A stretch of DNA of 10,538 bases from Hyphochytrium catenoides. Taxonomy: Eukaryota; Sar; Hyphochytriomycetes; Hyphochytriales; Hyphochytriaceae. Within the stretch, counting starts at the first letter, position 1. Every line of letters starts with the position of its first letter. Shown here in pieces: positions 1-8,178 of this stretch. Under the pieces are notes generated by a model, which saw only the letters and a program-made list of their open reading frames with translations, was not told the origin of the DNA and did not search any database. The stretch spans positions 1 to 10,538 of the forward strand of contig FLMG01004059.1 in NCBI GenBank assembly GCA_900088475.1. The letters are read 5' to 3'. The translations under genes were made by a program, and so were the position numbers.

Positions 1-55
1 GATTAGATTTTGAGAGATGCCGTCTGCTGCTGGCACGACCTTAGAAAGAAGTGAT

Positions 56-70
56 GATTGATTGATTGAT
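56..70. repeat. (GATT)n microsatellite
   Basis: About 3.75 copies of GATT, followed by a diverged GATC unit. Confidence 0.8.
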
Positions 71-106
71 CGATGGCAACAAATGGCAGACTGGAGTGAG
101 CAATAG

Positions 107-310
107 CTAGGCTGAGTCTAGGGGAACAGGCTTCCCTAAGGCTAGGAGGAGGGAAAGAAGGAAGTGAGTGGGCTGCCCAGTAAGCTGCAGAGCTGCAAGA
201 GCTATGATCACAGATATAGCGAGAAAATATTCCAAGGGCGAAGGACGAGAAGCTACCCAGCGAGAAAAAAGATGATAGGAGTCGGCCTGTTGGTTGAGCG
301 TTGAGGGCAT
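107..310 (-). CDS. Small hydrophobic ORF, 67 aa, function unknown
   Basis: This ATG-initiated frame encodes a short polar start. It then has two hydrophobic stretches, around residues 27-43 (EYFLAISVIIALAALQL) and 49-58 (HFLLSLLLAL). Together they could form one or two membrane helices or an anchor-like N-terminus. At this length an open frame can arise by chance, and no family was recognised. It could equally be a first exon whose continuation lies beyond the left edge. There is no supporting promoter or splice signal. Confidence 0.2.
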   Translation of the reverse strand: MPSTLNQQADSYHLFSRWVASRPSPLEYFLAISVIIALAALQLTGQPTHFLLSLLLALGKPVPLDSA

Positions 311-961
311 CGAGAGCTAGGATTGGAACTTGAAGAGCAGCATTGTCTCTGAAGCATCCAAGTGGGACGAGGTCGGTTACGAGCTCTGACGAGAGATGAG
401 TGCCGCCCGCGTCGTCCGTGCGGCTGCCCTCTGTGATACTACTGGGCAGAAAATATCACCCATAGCGGTGGTTGTGGTCTTGGACTACTAGCAGCTCAAG
501 ACCTGCTCCTCAATAATCAGCCGCTTGGGAGTGACGAGTTTTATTGGTTTCGAGCGAGCGAAGAAGCAGATGCAAGAAGAAGTTCCCTTTGCTACTAGTT
601 ATACTCGTTGACGATCATATCAGGTTAACACTCTAACAAGGAGACCATAGCCCTTGATAGGACCTGAAAGAACTGAGGTCCAAAGACGATGTGAGAGTCC
701 TAGAAGCTGCAATCTCCGTGAGTGGGACACGGACGAGTGACAATCTACCAGTCCATCACTTGAGGGTTCCTTCTATTGCTAAGCAGCTTGAAGTCAATAT
801 CCCAAGAACTACAACTGTTCGCTCATCAAGGATCATCGTAGTACAAGCGCGTCGGTCACTCGGTCGCTCCGATCCGATTCTTCAGACGCCTTTCTCTTTT
901 CAGCTGTTGATCATTAAGTCCTTGTAGCGATGAGTAGATCAATGGGAACTCTTCCACACTC
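311..961. other. No supported gene
   Basis: Only short frames occur here, for example 691-927 plus without an ATG start. Short protein-like frames also occur on the minus strand at about 730-955, directly downstream of the candidate spliced gene ending at 962. They could be further exons if that gene's 3' end is misplaced. No RNA gene or repeat was found. Confidence 0.4.
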
Positions 962-1718
962 TTATAAGGCGCTTCCATCTGATGGAACCTTCGTCACGCC
1001 AAAGAGGTTGCGGTTGACTGTGAAGATAACGTGATGAAGACAATGGAGCTGCAATCGAGACAATTGTTAGCAAGTAGTAGGAGGAGGTCGCTCCCCAGAC
1101 CGAGGGGATCGCCTCAAACATTGAAAGAATACTGATCCTGACACCACGAGGGATCCCATGCTTGCTTCCTAACAGTTCTTCCAACCGAACCACTCAAAGG
1201 CGTCGGTATACATAGACCTTATAGAGAATGCAGATGTTCTTACATCGCTCCCATTTTGACTTGAAAGATGTCTGTGAGTCTGGACAGAAGTTCCTCGCGA
1301 AAAATGCTCCTGACTCGCCGAAGGGTTTCTGCTCCGCCAACAACGTGGTACTTCCCTATCAATACATATTTCGACGGCGTCGCGTGCCGCATAAGTCTCC
1401 ACTTGAGACCGTCGTGCTTCCGCTGAGCATCGTCAAGAGCCTGAGGTAAGCGCTGGAATCGACTGCCAGTTGAAATGGGCTTGTCTTCTTGATGCTGCTG
1501 CTCGCGCTGACGCCTCCGCAACTGCTTTCGGTTCAACTAGGGAGGCCCTTCGTCCGAGGCAGCAACGGTCCATCGTGGTGATGAATCTCATCATCCATCA
1601 TCGTCGTCGGCGAGTACTGCTTCGTAGTGCCCGTTACTTTGAAAAGAACTACGAACTGTTCCAGCTCTTCTTCCGGGGTCCTGGCACTACATTGACTGGC
1701 TTGTTGCTGCTCCATCAT
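962..1718 (-). CDS. Candidate four-exon gene for a basic protein of about 164 aa, function unknown
   Basis: The manual model has exons 1718-1638, 1521-1244, 1168-1120 and 1048-962. Its introns are 116, 75 and 71 nt, and reading phase is kept across all joins. The start ATG follows AAGAGG, with A at -3. The best signals are the donor GTAAGA at 1243 and the last acceptor, TGCTAAC then a pyrimidine stretch and GCAG ending at 1049. The donors GTAACG (1637) and GTTTGA (1119) are weaker. Exon 2 is the most convincing part: about 92 codons, rich in Arg, Lys, Gln and Glu, including KWRLMRHATPS and the helix-like FREELLSRLTDIF. No domain was recognised. No membrane segment or signal peptide is evident. 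The model ends in TAA at 962-964. Another open frame starting near 974 suggests that the 3' end may be wrong. Exon 2 is likelier real than the whole model. Confidence 0.33.
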
Positions 1719-1980
1719 CCTCTTTTTACTGCCTGCTAGTATGGCTGCTTGGCAAATAATGATGATCTCTCCACATATAATAATCATAGGAGGAGGAGGA
1801 AGGAGTCCCTTTTGGCAATAATGCAAAGACTATAAGTTGACTGCCGATCCCCTCTTCTATACTCCGTACATCGTCGTAAGTATGATTTTGCTGCTGGCAA
1901 CGGGCAGAAGTGGCCGACCAGAGAGACCATACAATGCTAAGAAGGCCAGCTCAGCCGCTGCTGCAAACAACGAGGAGCAT

Positions 1981-1993
1981 CCTCCTCCTCCTC
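1981..1993. repeat. (CCT)n short triplet run
   Basis: Just over four CCT units in a wider CT/AG-rich tract. A similar AGG run lies at 1788-1800. Confidence 0.7.
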
Positions 1994-2110
1994 TGAAGCC
2001 GCCACAGACATGAGAACAAAGTAGGGAGGACCGGTTAAACGAGGAGCAAAGCCTGCTTACAATAAGGGAGAAGGACGCCAAACAGCAGCGGAGGTCTACC
2101 AGCAGCAAGC

Positions 2111-2347
2111 TTACGGAGGACGAAGTCCAAGAAGAAGCAAGAGAAGTCCATTATTTAGTGAACCCCTAACCTCATAATACATAACAACAGTCAAGGGAAG
2201 GACAAACAAGGTGATCAAGGGGAAAAAGGGCAGGAGGCAAGGCCCTGCTCCTCCTGTGCTGAAGATGCCGCCCGTCCTGCCTGCAACGCTTCGAATAACG
2301 TTTTTTGGTCCAACAAACTGGTCGTACGAGGAGAAAAATAACAACAT
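2111..2347 (-). CDS. Small ORF with one hydrophobic segment, 78 aa, function unknown
   Basis: The frame starts at an ATG (2345-2347) and ends in TAA. Its middle is Gly-rich, a hydrophobic segment lies near residues 38-57 (CLLPFFPLITLFVLPLTVVM), and a leucine run lies close to the C-terminus. It sits on the same strand as the long membrane-protein gene, starting about 640 bp downstream of that gene's stop. Nothing shows it is expressed. The leucine run comes from a CTT-rich simple sequence, which argues for caution. Confidence 0.18.
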   Translation of the reverse strand: MLLFFSSYDQFVGPKNVIRSVAGRTGGIFSTGGAGPCLLPFFPLITLFVLPLTVVMYYEVRGSLNNGLLLLLLGLRPP

Positions 2348-2985
2348 GAACTGAACAAGGGGACGAGCAGTAGTAAATCGATAAGAAGGAACGTAGTGAT
2401 GCTACTGAATGGGTGGTGGACTGTAAGAGTTAGTCAGTGGCGGCGCCGCGCTGAATGAAGCTTTTTGAAGTTGAAATGAAGCTTTCTTGCTAATCTTCAA
2501 GGCTGAGGAGCCAAGAGATGATCATAGGAGTAGTTGATTTTCTTATGATGATCTATAAGTCAGGGGTGATCACGGCCCGTAGGTAACCTGTTCATTCGGC
2601 CAAAAATTTACCGGGATTGGCTTGTTACCGCTTACGATGGACGTTCTATTTGCCCTCCAGCAAAGTCTGTTAGGTTCGAGCGTCGCTGCCCTTCTGACCC
2701 TAAGGACGGAGGGGTAAGACATGATTGTTTGTCGCTGGTGGTCCCGAGAGCAACTGGCTTTGTTATGTACAGTTCGTTCGTACCACGGTCCAAACAGACT
2801 TCATTCTTCACACACTTGTTGAAGCTTGCAGAAGTTTGATGCTTTGGGCTTTGAGTGCTGCTCGGAGGATCGCAGTGGTGAGAAAGAGTCTGTATGCTGG
2901 TGGAGGGTAGGAGGGCGTGTCTTGTCCATCTGCACTATAGCTTCTTCGGGCTGTCAATACCAATATCAGCTCCGTCTGCCAGGCG
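2348..2985. other. No supported gene; 3' flank of the membrane-protein gene
   Basis: Frames of about 60-80 codons overlap here on both strands (2725-2910 plus, 2808-3047 minus), and neither has clear coding character. The minus frame overlaps the last codons of the long gene. GGTTCGAG near 2672 lacks the rest of a tRNA. Confidence 0.45.
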
Positions 2986-5280
2986 TCACTGATTGATGAT
3001 GTTGAGATCAGGTCCCTGCACCTCAGCACTTCGGTCAACTCGCTCATTTCTGAATGCCGTCGTCGTTCCTCCTCTTAGTTCTTGATCGTCCACTGCTACC
3101 TTTTTTCTTTGTTGACGCTTGACGTAAGGAATCTGATAGGACGCCTGGGCGGTGAGAAAAAAGAGGAAGCCTTCACCAAGGAGAACCTTCTTCTTCTGAC
3201 TACCTTTAAGCAAGGGTGCTTCATTCATGACGACACTGGTCGTCCTCGAGGACAACGCTGCTGCGGGAGAGACATAATGACTACCTCCTCTGTTTACCGT
3301 TGTTGCGGGCATAGCCTTATTATGTTGTTGGAGGTGAGTGGTGGCGCCTGTAAGAAGGTGGTATAGGAAAGGAAGGGAGAAGAGGATGATTGATGTCACG
3401 CGGCCGATGACGAAGCTGTCCGTAGTTAGATCCAGTGCTGAAGGAGATTCAGCGCCATGACCACCATTGCCGCCCCCTTCCTGAGCAAGCGTCGTGACAA
3501 ATCCTTCTAGGTACTTTGTGGTCCTCAGAGCTACTCTGAAGCGTAGACGATTGGTGCCATCCCGGAAAAAGAGGTCGTATAGGAACCAACTCTGAGTCAG
3601 TAGTAGTGGAGCCAACACGGCCCAGCCAAGGAATCGCTTGGTGATAAAGTGTCGTCTTCCCACGTCCTGCTGGCAATGTGATCTGACCAACGAGTCACTA
3701 CAGAGACATGCTGCATACAAAAGACACCATGCGATAAGACTAAGACAGCGCTCATCGTACTCATAGGCGTCACACAGAGAAAGTAGGAGCCCTAGTGTCT
3801 GAAACATAAGAAACCAGAAGTCAAAGGAGGAGCGGAGGATAATGCAGAGGAGCTGGTAGTTCCAGAAATTGGTCAAGTAGACGACGAAGGCACAGTTCCA
3901 CAGCAGTCCCACCACGCCCAATCGCCATGACGTGAGAAAGGCCATTGGGCGGCGCCCATCTCCTTCCATGAACTCTCGAAGGTAGAGAAGCAATGGGATG
4001 CTAGCAACACCAATAAGAACCAGTGCACGCAAGACCACCACTTGAGTGATCGATAGCAGGCTTTGGGTGGTCTCCTGAGGTCCCTTGTCGCTGTCAGATT
4101 GTCTCGTCGTTCTTATTCTACCGATAACTTTTCTGAAAACGCTCTTCCGGCCTATTTCAACCGAAGCCTCGGAGAGAACTGTTAAGTCAAGCGGTACAAT
4201 CGCATGAATGTGATTAGCGAGCTCTTTGTCCGCAGCAGTTGGATGCTGCAACATCTCCGTCGACGGACTTCCCCCACAACAAGCCGTCTGCTGGTGGGCA
4301 GGGCTTGATGATGGGCCAAGCTGTTGTTCCTCCCAGATCACCGCGGGCCAGGACAGCATGACACAATCTACTCGTCTGGTTCTGTTGGTACCAGCAGAAG
4401 AAGATTTACGGCGGCTGTCCCTGCGCAGATTCACAGCTGTGCGGATCATGGGCATCATGTAGTATACGAGAAGTGTACCAGCGAGATTTAGCACAATGTC
4501 CTCCCCCGTCAGTTGCCGAGTCCCTAACGGCCAACGAAGCACAGCACCCCCGAGAAAAGACTTGACCACCACACAGATTGCTAGGTTAACATACACAAGG
4601 TTGACAAGGACATAGGACCACATATGAAGAGCTCTTGATTGCAGGAGATAATGGTAGCTATCCCGCATCGCTCCACACAAAACTGCCGAAGTAATAGTTC
4701 CGCCAGCGAGGAGTATGCCGCGGACTCCGCCTACCATAAGCCCTACAACTGTCCACAGCATCACCAAGAGTATCGCTATGAACCAAAAGTAGGAGCTCTT
4801 GAGGGTGAGGCGCATAAGGGTTGAGTTCATGGTCAGCAGCACCTGAACGTGAGCGGGAATGGGTCCAACGACCACAACTATCGCGAGGATAGTCCCCACG
4901 AGTCTATCATTGACAATCAATGTCAAGCAGTTGGCGACCATGCCAGCATTAAAGCCCAGCATTGAGAGTTTGACGAATCCTTTGTGCTGTCGAAAGGCCC
5001 TAAATAGGCGCCTATGCGCTTGCTGCCCAAAGAGCACGCAACAAATTGTGTTGTTGAAGTCTAGCATTATGCTGTCGTCGGATGGACACGAGTCCCTGCC
5101 GTTCAACCAGAGCGGAGCTATTATTATCCAGTTGTTGGCGCCCAGAGAAGGGAAACTCTGCTCCTGCTTTAAAGAGTTGCCAGGATCTTCTCCTTCCTCT
5201 CGCCCTCGTTGTTGAGCCAGCGTCTCGTTCACTTCCTCACCACTTCCTCCTCCCACACCCCCTTCTTCTTTTTTTAGCAT
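2986..5280 (-). CDS. Predicted 12-helix membrane protein with two homologous halves, family not recognised
   Basis: This is the one secure gene: a frame open for over 800 codons, which chance cannot explain. The first in-frame ATG (5278-5280) gives 764 aa. The frame is open about 68 codons further upstream to a TGA at 5485-5487, but that part has no ATG and is low complexity. Residues 1-100 are polar, with a Gly/Glu-rich start. Hydrophobic segments lie near 103-123, 126-149, 162-183, 186-204, 219-242 and 261-281. After a polar loop of about 130 residues (282-411), more lie near 412-434, 451-471, 486-504, 511-530, 549-570 and 623-644. A polar tail of 120 residues ends in a TGA at 2986-2988. 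The halves share a motif: KSSYFWF at 161-167 and RSSFDFWF at 483-490. I see no ATP-binding, protease or ion-channel signature. A transporter or scaffold role is possible but unsupported. An upstream 5' exon cannot be excluded. Confidence 0.88.
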   Translation of the reverse strand: MLKKEEGGVGGGSGEEVNETLAQQRGREEGEDPGNSLKQEQSFPSLGANNWIIIAPLWLNGRDSCPSDDSIMLDFNNTICCVLFGQQAHRRLFRAFRQHKGFVKLSMLGFNAGMVANCLTLIVNDRLVGTILAIVVVVGPIPAHVQVLLTMNSTLMRLTLKSSYFWFIAILLVMLWTVVGLMVGGVRGILLAGGTITSAVLCGAMRDSYHYLLQSRALHMWSYVLVNLVYVNLAICVVVKSFLGGAVLRWPLGTRQLTGEDIVLNLAGTLLVYYMMPMIRTAVNLRRDSRRKSSSAGTNRTRRVDCVMLSWPAVIWEEQQLGPSSSPAHQQTACCGGSPSTEMLQHPTAADKELANHIHAIVPLDLTVLSEASVEIGRKSVFRKVIGRIRTTRQSDSDKGPQETTQSLLSITQVVVLRALVLIGVASIPLLLYLREFMEGDGRRPMAFLTSWRLGVVGLLWNCAFVVYLTNFWNYQLLCIILRSSFDFWFLMFQTLGLLLSLCDAYEYDERCLSLIAWCLLYAACLCSDSLVRSHCQQDVGRRHFITKRFLGWAVLAPLLLTQSWFLYDLFFRDGTNRLRFRVALRTTKYLEGFVTTLAQEGGGNGGHGAESPSALDLTTDSFVIGRVTSIILFSLPFLYHLLTGATTHLQQHNKAMPATTVNRGGSHYVSPAAALSSRTTSVVMNEAPLLKGSQKKKVLLGEGFLFFLTAQASYQIPYVKRQQRKKVAVDDQELRGGTTTAFRNERVDRSAEVQGPDLNIINQ

Positions 5281-5397
5281 CCTTGAGAAGTGATGATAAC
5301 GACACGGCGATTGACTGCCTCGTCGCTCTACTACTTTCCCTCTCCCGTGGTACCCCTTCAGTCTCAACAACAGTCTCAGTCCCTCCTCCTCCACACG

Positions 5398-5415
5398 GGT
5401 GGTGGTGGTGGTGGT
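5398..5415. repeat. (GGT)6 microsatellite
   Basis: There are six GGT units, with extra G on both sides (5397-5418). If the frame of the long minus-strand gene began upstream of its first ATG, this run would encode six threonines. With the ATG at 5280 it falls in the 5' flank or leader. Confidence 0.9.
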
Positions 5416-5800
5416 GGGCGCTAATAATCGCCACCAAGGAATAGTATGCGAAGAAGAAAGATTATTGTCTTCTTTTAGCACTCGTCATCCCAGTATTGCT
5501 GCAGGGCCCCCATCATCACCCTTATTCTTCAACACCAAGAAGCGATGAAGTAGGAGGGAGGACGACGACAGCCAGATGCATCATCAAGAAGAAGAACACC
5601 CTGTCTTGTTCATTCGTGGTAGTCACCTCGCAACTAGGAGGAAGTAAGAGCCGCAAGAGACAGCTCGAACAACGTGTCGCCGCCGATAGAAGACAATTAA
5701 CAGCAGAAGAAGAAGGCCCGCCGCGGCCACGGCTAACAACTGATGAGGAGGTGGCAGGAAGAAGCCAACAACGAGTCTGCTGGCTTCCTCCTTCTTCTTT

Positions 5801-5835
5801 CCTCCTCCTCCTCTTTCGTCCACCACCACCACCAC
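5801..5835. repeat. Compound (CCT)n and (CAC)5 triplet repeat
   Basis: CCT units at 5801-5813 are followed, after CTTTCGTC, by five CAC units at 5821-5835. The block lies in the spacer upstream of the long minus-strand gene. In other frames it yields only homopolymeric peptides (Leu, Ser, His or Pro runs). Confidence 0.9.
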
Positions 5836-5942
5836 GACCGATCGACCACGAGCAGCAGCCTCAGAAGAGGAGTTTCAGAGGGAAGAAACGCCTCTGAACA
5901 GCGTGACCGACCGCTTTTATCCCACAACAACTCTATACATAA

Positions 5943-5949
5943 TATAAAG
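5943..5949 (+). promoter_or_regulatory. TATA-like box upstream of the ATG at 6006
   Basis: TATAAAG lies in a short AT-rich patch (about 5932-5948) inside otherwise triplet-rich sequence. It is 57 nt upstream of an ATG in good context (CACCATG, 6002-6008). That spacing would allow a transcription start near 5975 and a leader of about 30 nt. It is a single short motif, and many protists do not use TATA boxes, so this is suggestive only. Confidence 0.25.
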
Positions 5950-6005
5950 GGTTGTTGGTGCCACCATAGTAGCAGCTCTTTTGAGAGGAGAACACAGCTT
6001 TCACC

Positions 6006-6275
6006 ATGTTAGGACATAACTCCTCGACGGCTGGGAGTGAGAAGGTGCCCTTGAGATATGTTGCCCCTGAACTATATGGCTAGCAGAACTCAAGACGGTT
6101 TGTCCATGGGCTGTCGTGGGAACAGACGCCAATTGGCTCTTGCTTAGAAAGGTTGGGCAAAATAGTGGCACAACCCTTTATTATTAAAACCTTATTACAG
6201 GACACTTCCTCTTTCTTCTTCTGCTGTAACCTTTTCTCCAAGATCTCTATAATCATAATACCTGACGTCTTCTAA
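6006..6275 (+). pseudogene. Open frame interrupted by one TAG; possible small gene, broken gene or spliced exon
   Basis: From ATG at 6006 the frame reads 25 codons to TAG at 6081-6083. It then stays open for 63 more codons to TAA at 6273-6275. The TAG is the only interruption in 89 codons. The amino-acid make-up is unremarkable up to about codon 64, then Phe- and Ile-rich. A possible 3' splice site (TTATTACAG, ending at 6200) lies inside, so the second half could belong to another exon. TATAAAG at 5943 is appropriately placed. Alternatives are a 25-aa upstream peptide, a pseudogene, or chance. No family was recognised. Confidence 0.2.
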
Positions 6276-7730
6276 GGTATAAAGTTGAATAATATATTCA
6301 TTCTCGATGATGATGGAGCTCGTCGCTCTATTGTCTCCGCAGTACTAGGAACTATATATATATATATATATCCAACAAGAATCAAGAGGCTAGCGCTGAT
6401 CTGATGAGCAGCAGTGGTTGGAAGCTCTTCTTCGTCGTAGTGTAAATGGCAGAAATGAGGTTAATGAAGATGATGAGCTCGAGGAGAGCTTGATAGATAA
6501 ATGGTCCTTAAGTACTATAAAGCCTAAATATACAAAGATATGAAGTTGATATGGAAGAGAAGAATGCACAGAGAGAAACACTCTAAGGAAGAGAGAGAAC
6601 AGAGAGTATTATTAGGGATCATTGTATGGCTCCACCAACAAGAAGGGATACGTCGTCTCAGAAAAGAGAATTGGCAATTAATTGGTGGTTAGAAGGAAGG
6701 GAAGAAAGTAAAGTCGGAAAGAGAAAAATGTTCATTCATGAAGTAAGAACAAATTTCTAGAGAAAGTACTGAAGAAAGAAGGGAGTAAGGAATCAGGAAG
6801 AAAAGTATTCCTTGCCCAGACCAAGGGTTCTCAGCATTCAAAAGAGGATAAGAAGTGCTCCCATAGTCCGTTCTTTCTTTATATGCAGAAGATGATGATG
6901 ATGGCGCACCGCCTAACCTTATTATTAGTTTTAGAGCATTCGCGTCTATGCCCAAGAAGAAGAAGGAAGAAGCTACTACTAACGACTAACACCATATCTA
7001 TCTCTACTTTCATCGATCTACAGGGGCAGAGTCAAATCTTCTCATTGCTGGGACTAATATTATGGCAGGGCCTCCAGCGTCGCAGTAGCGATGATACTGC
7101 AGCAAGAGTCATGAGAGATCAAGTGCCTAAGTCGCCGCAGTTGGTTCACCTGTGTAGAGAAGTCAGTGGCGGAAGGACTGATGCTGAGACGAAGTACCGC
7201 ATTTAATTTCAAGCAACAACGTGGAATACTACTTCTCATCATCACCCCTGGCAGCACTGGCACATTTTGCTGCGTCGTGAGGTCCTCAGTCCACTACAAG
7301 GATGCTGATGACCTTGCCAGCGTCAATCTTTGTCGACTCTCCTGTTGCTAGCTTTGACGACTGGTATTGCTCTTCCCTTCATGTGCCTGTTCTTCTTCTT
7401 CCTCCAGTTAGCAGTAGTGTCAGCGTCAGAACTATCATCTCTTGTTTATCCATCCCTTCTACTATCATATTGAGCGTCGTCCTCCTTCCGATTTTTCTCC
7501 TGCAGTAGTAGTGCCACCCGTCGTTGTCCCAACCCTATCAAGCAAGATAATAGTAGCACCACTTCTTCTTTATGTACAGAGTTCTCCACCACAGCCACCG
7601 ATGATGTGCAATGATGGTACTGGCTTCTTGTGGTTGTTCCCTCCTCTTCTCTTCGTGAGCTACTGCCAAAGCTCCGTCTGCCATTGAGGAAGTTGCGCCG
7701 CAAAACAGGTGAACGTACTACTTACAGAGA
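6276..7730. other. AT- and purine-rich region with no defensible gene
   Basis: 6276-6880 is AT-rich, then purine-rich (AGAGAG, GAAGAA). An ATG-initiated plus frame of 107 aa lies at 6883-7206 and another of 68 aa at 7302-7508, but both are biased by simple sequence. On the minus strand, the acceptor-like TGACTCTTGCTGCAG is followed by an open stretch (about 7098-7015) ending in a frame that reads AIILVPAMRRFDSAP. A small exon there is possible but unproven. Confidence 0.35.
6353..6371. repeat. (TA)n microsatellite
   Basis: A perfect TA run of about 9.5 units in an AT-rich intergenic stretch. Confidence 0.95.
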
Positions 7731-8160
7731 CACAATATTGATGAACATGCCTAAGGATATAAGCGCTCTTCAATGATAGGCTTACGACGAAAGCTCTCAC
7801 TTCCACTTGATCTCATGGTCGAGAACGTTTAGATTGTGCAGCAACTACCTCCTTCCATGATGCTGAGTTGCAAGGAGATTACCGGAACATCCTTGAATGA
7901 ATGAGTGAGAGAGAGTGACACTAGAGGGCGATAATTGCATGAGCTTTAAAGGTCATCATCATCATAGCAATCAACTAAAGAGTAATCAAGCAAAAGAATA
8001 TAGAATAAAACCCCATTGGCAGCGCTCTAATAGCATTCCTTTCTAACAACGTTTATGAGCTTCTTAGCCATGAACTTAATCTTTGATTTTCTTTGGTTGT
8101 TCGCTGGGATCGGTTATGCCGAGCCGAGACGTGACACAGCGCCAATCTTGAGGGCTTCCT

Positions 8161-8178
8161 CGTCACGCTTCAGTGACG
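8161..8178. repeat. Inverted repeat CGTCAC/GTGACG
   Basis: A perfect 6-bp stem (8161-8166 with 8173-8178) around a 6-nt loop. A second perfect 6-bp inverted repeat, GCAAGC/GCTTGC, lies at 8224-8240. Both are short enough to be accidental. Confidence 0.4.

Larger units (their letters stand above)
5281..5942. other. Triplet-rich spacer upstream of the membrane-protein gene
   Basis: This stretch lies between the first ATG of the minus-strand gene and the plus-strand TATA-like box. It is dominated by GAAGAA, GAGGAG, CCTCCT, GGT and CAC runs. Open frames cross it on both strands (for example 5496-5897 plus, with no ATG, and 5743-6012 plus, with one). Their products are Ser, His, Leu, Pro and Arg runs expected from simple sequence. 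It may hold promoters for both directions. Confidence 0.55.

Noticed and set aside
1228-1449. ATG-initiated plus-strand frame of 73 aa
   Set aside because: It is antisense to the better-supported exon 2 of the minus-strand spliced model, whose frame is longer and flanked by splice signals.
2665-2690. GGTTCGAG resembling a tRNA B box
   Set aside because: The closing CC of the T-arm, the acceptor stem and an A box are absent.
2808-3047. Minus-strand frame overlapping the end of the long gene
   Set aside because: It lacks an ATG, overlaps the last codons of a secure gene in another frame, and has no splice signal that would append it.
4859-5215. 118-codon plus-strand frame starting with ATG
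   Set aside because: It lies entirely antisense to the secure membrane-protein gene and is explained as its shadow.
5237-5437. Histidine run on the minus strand
   Set aside because: It is the (GGT)6 repeat read in another frame, with no independent coding support.
5496-5897. 133-codon plus-strand frame upstream of the membrane-protein gene
   Set aside because: It has no ATG, and its make-up (Arg, Gln, Pro, Leu runs) follows from triplet repeats read in a lucky frame.
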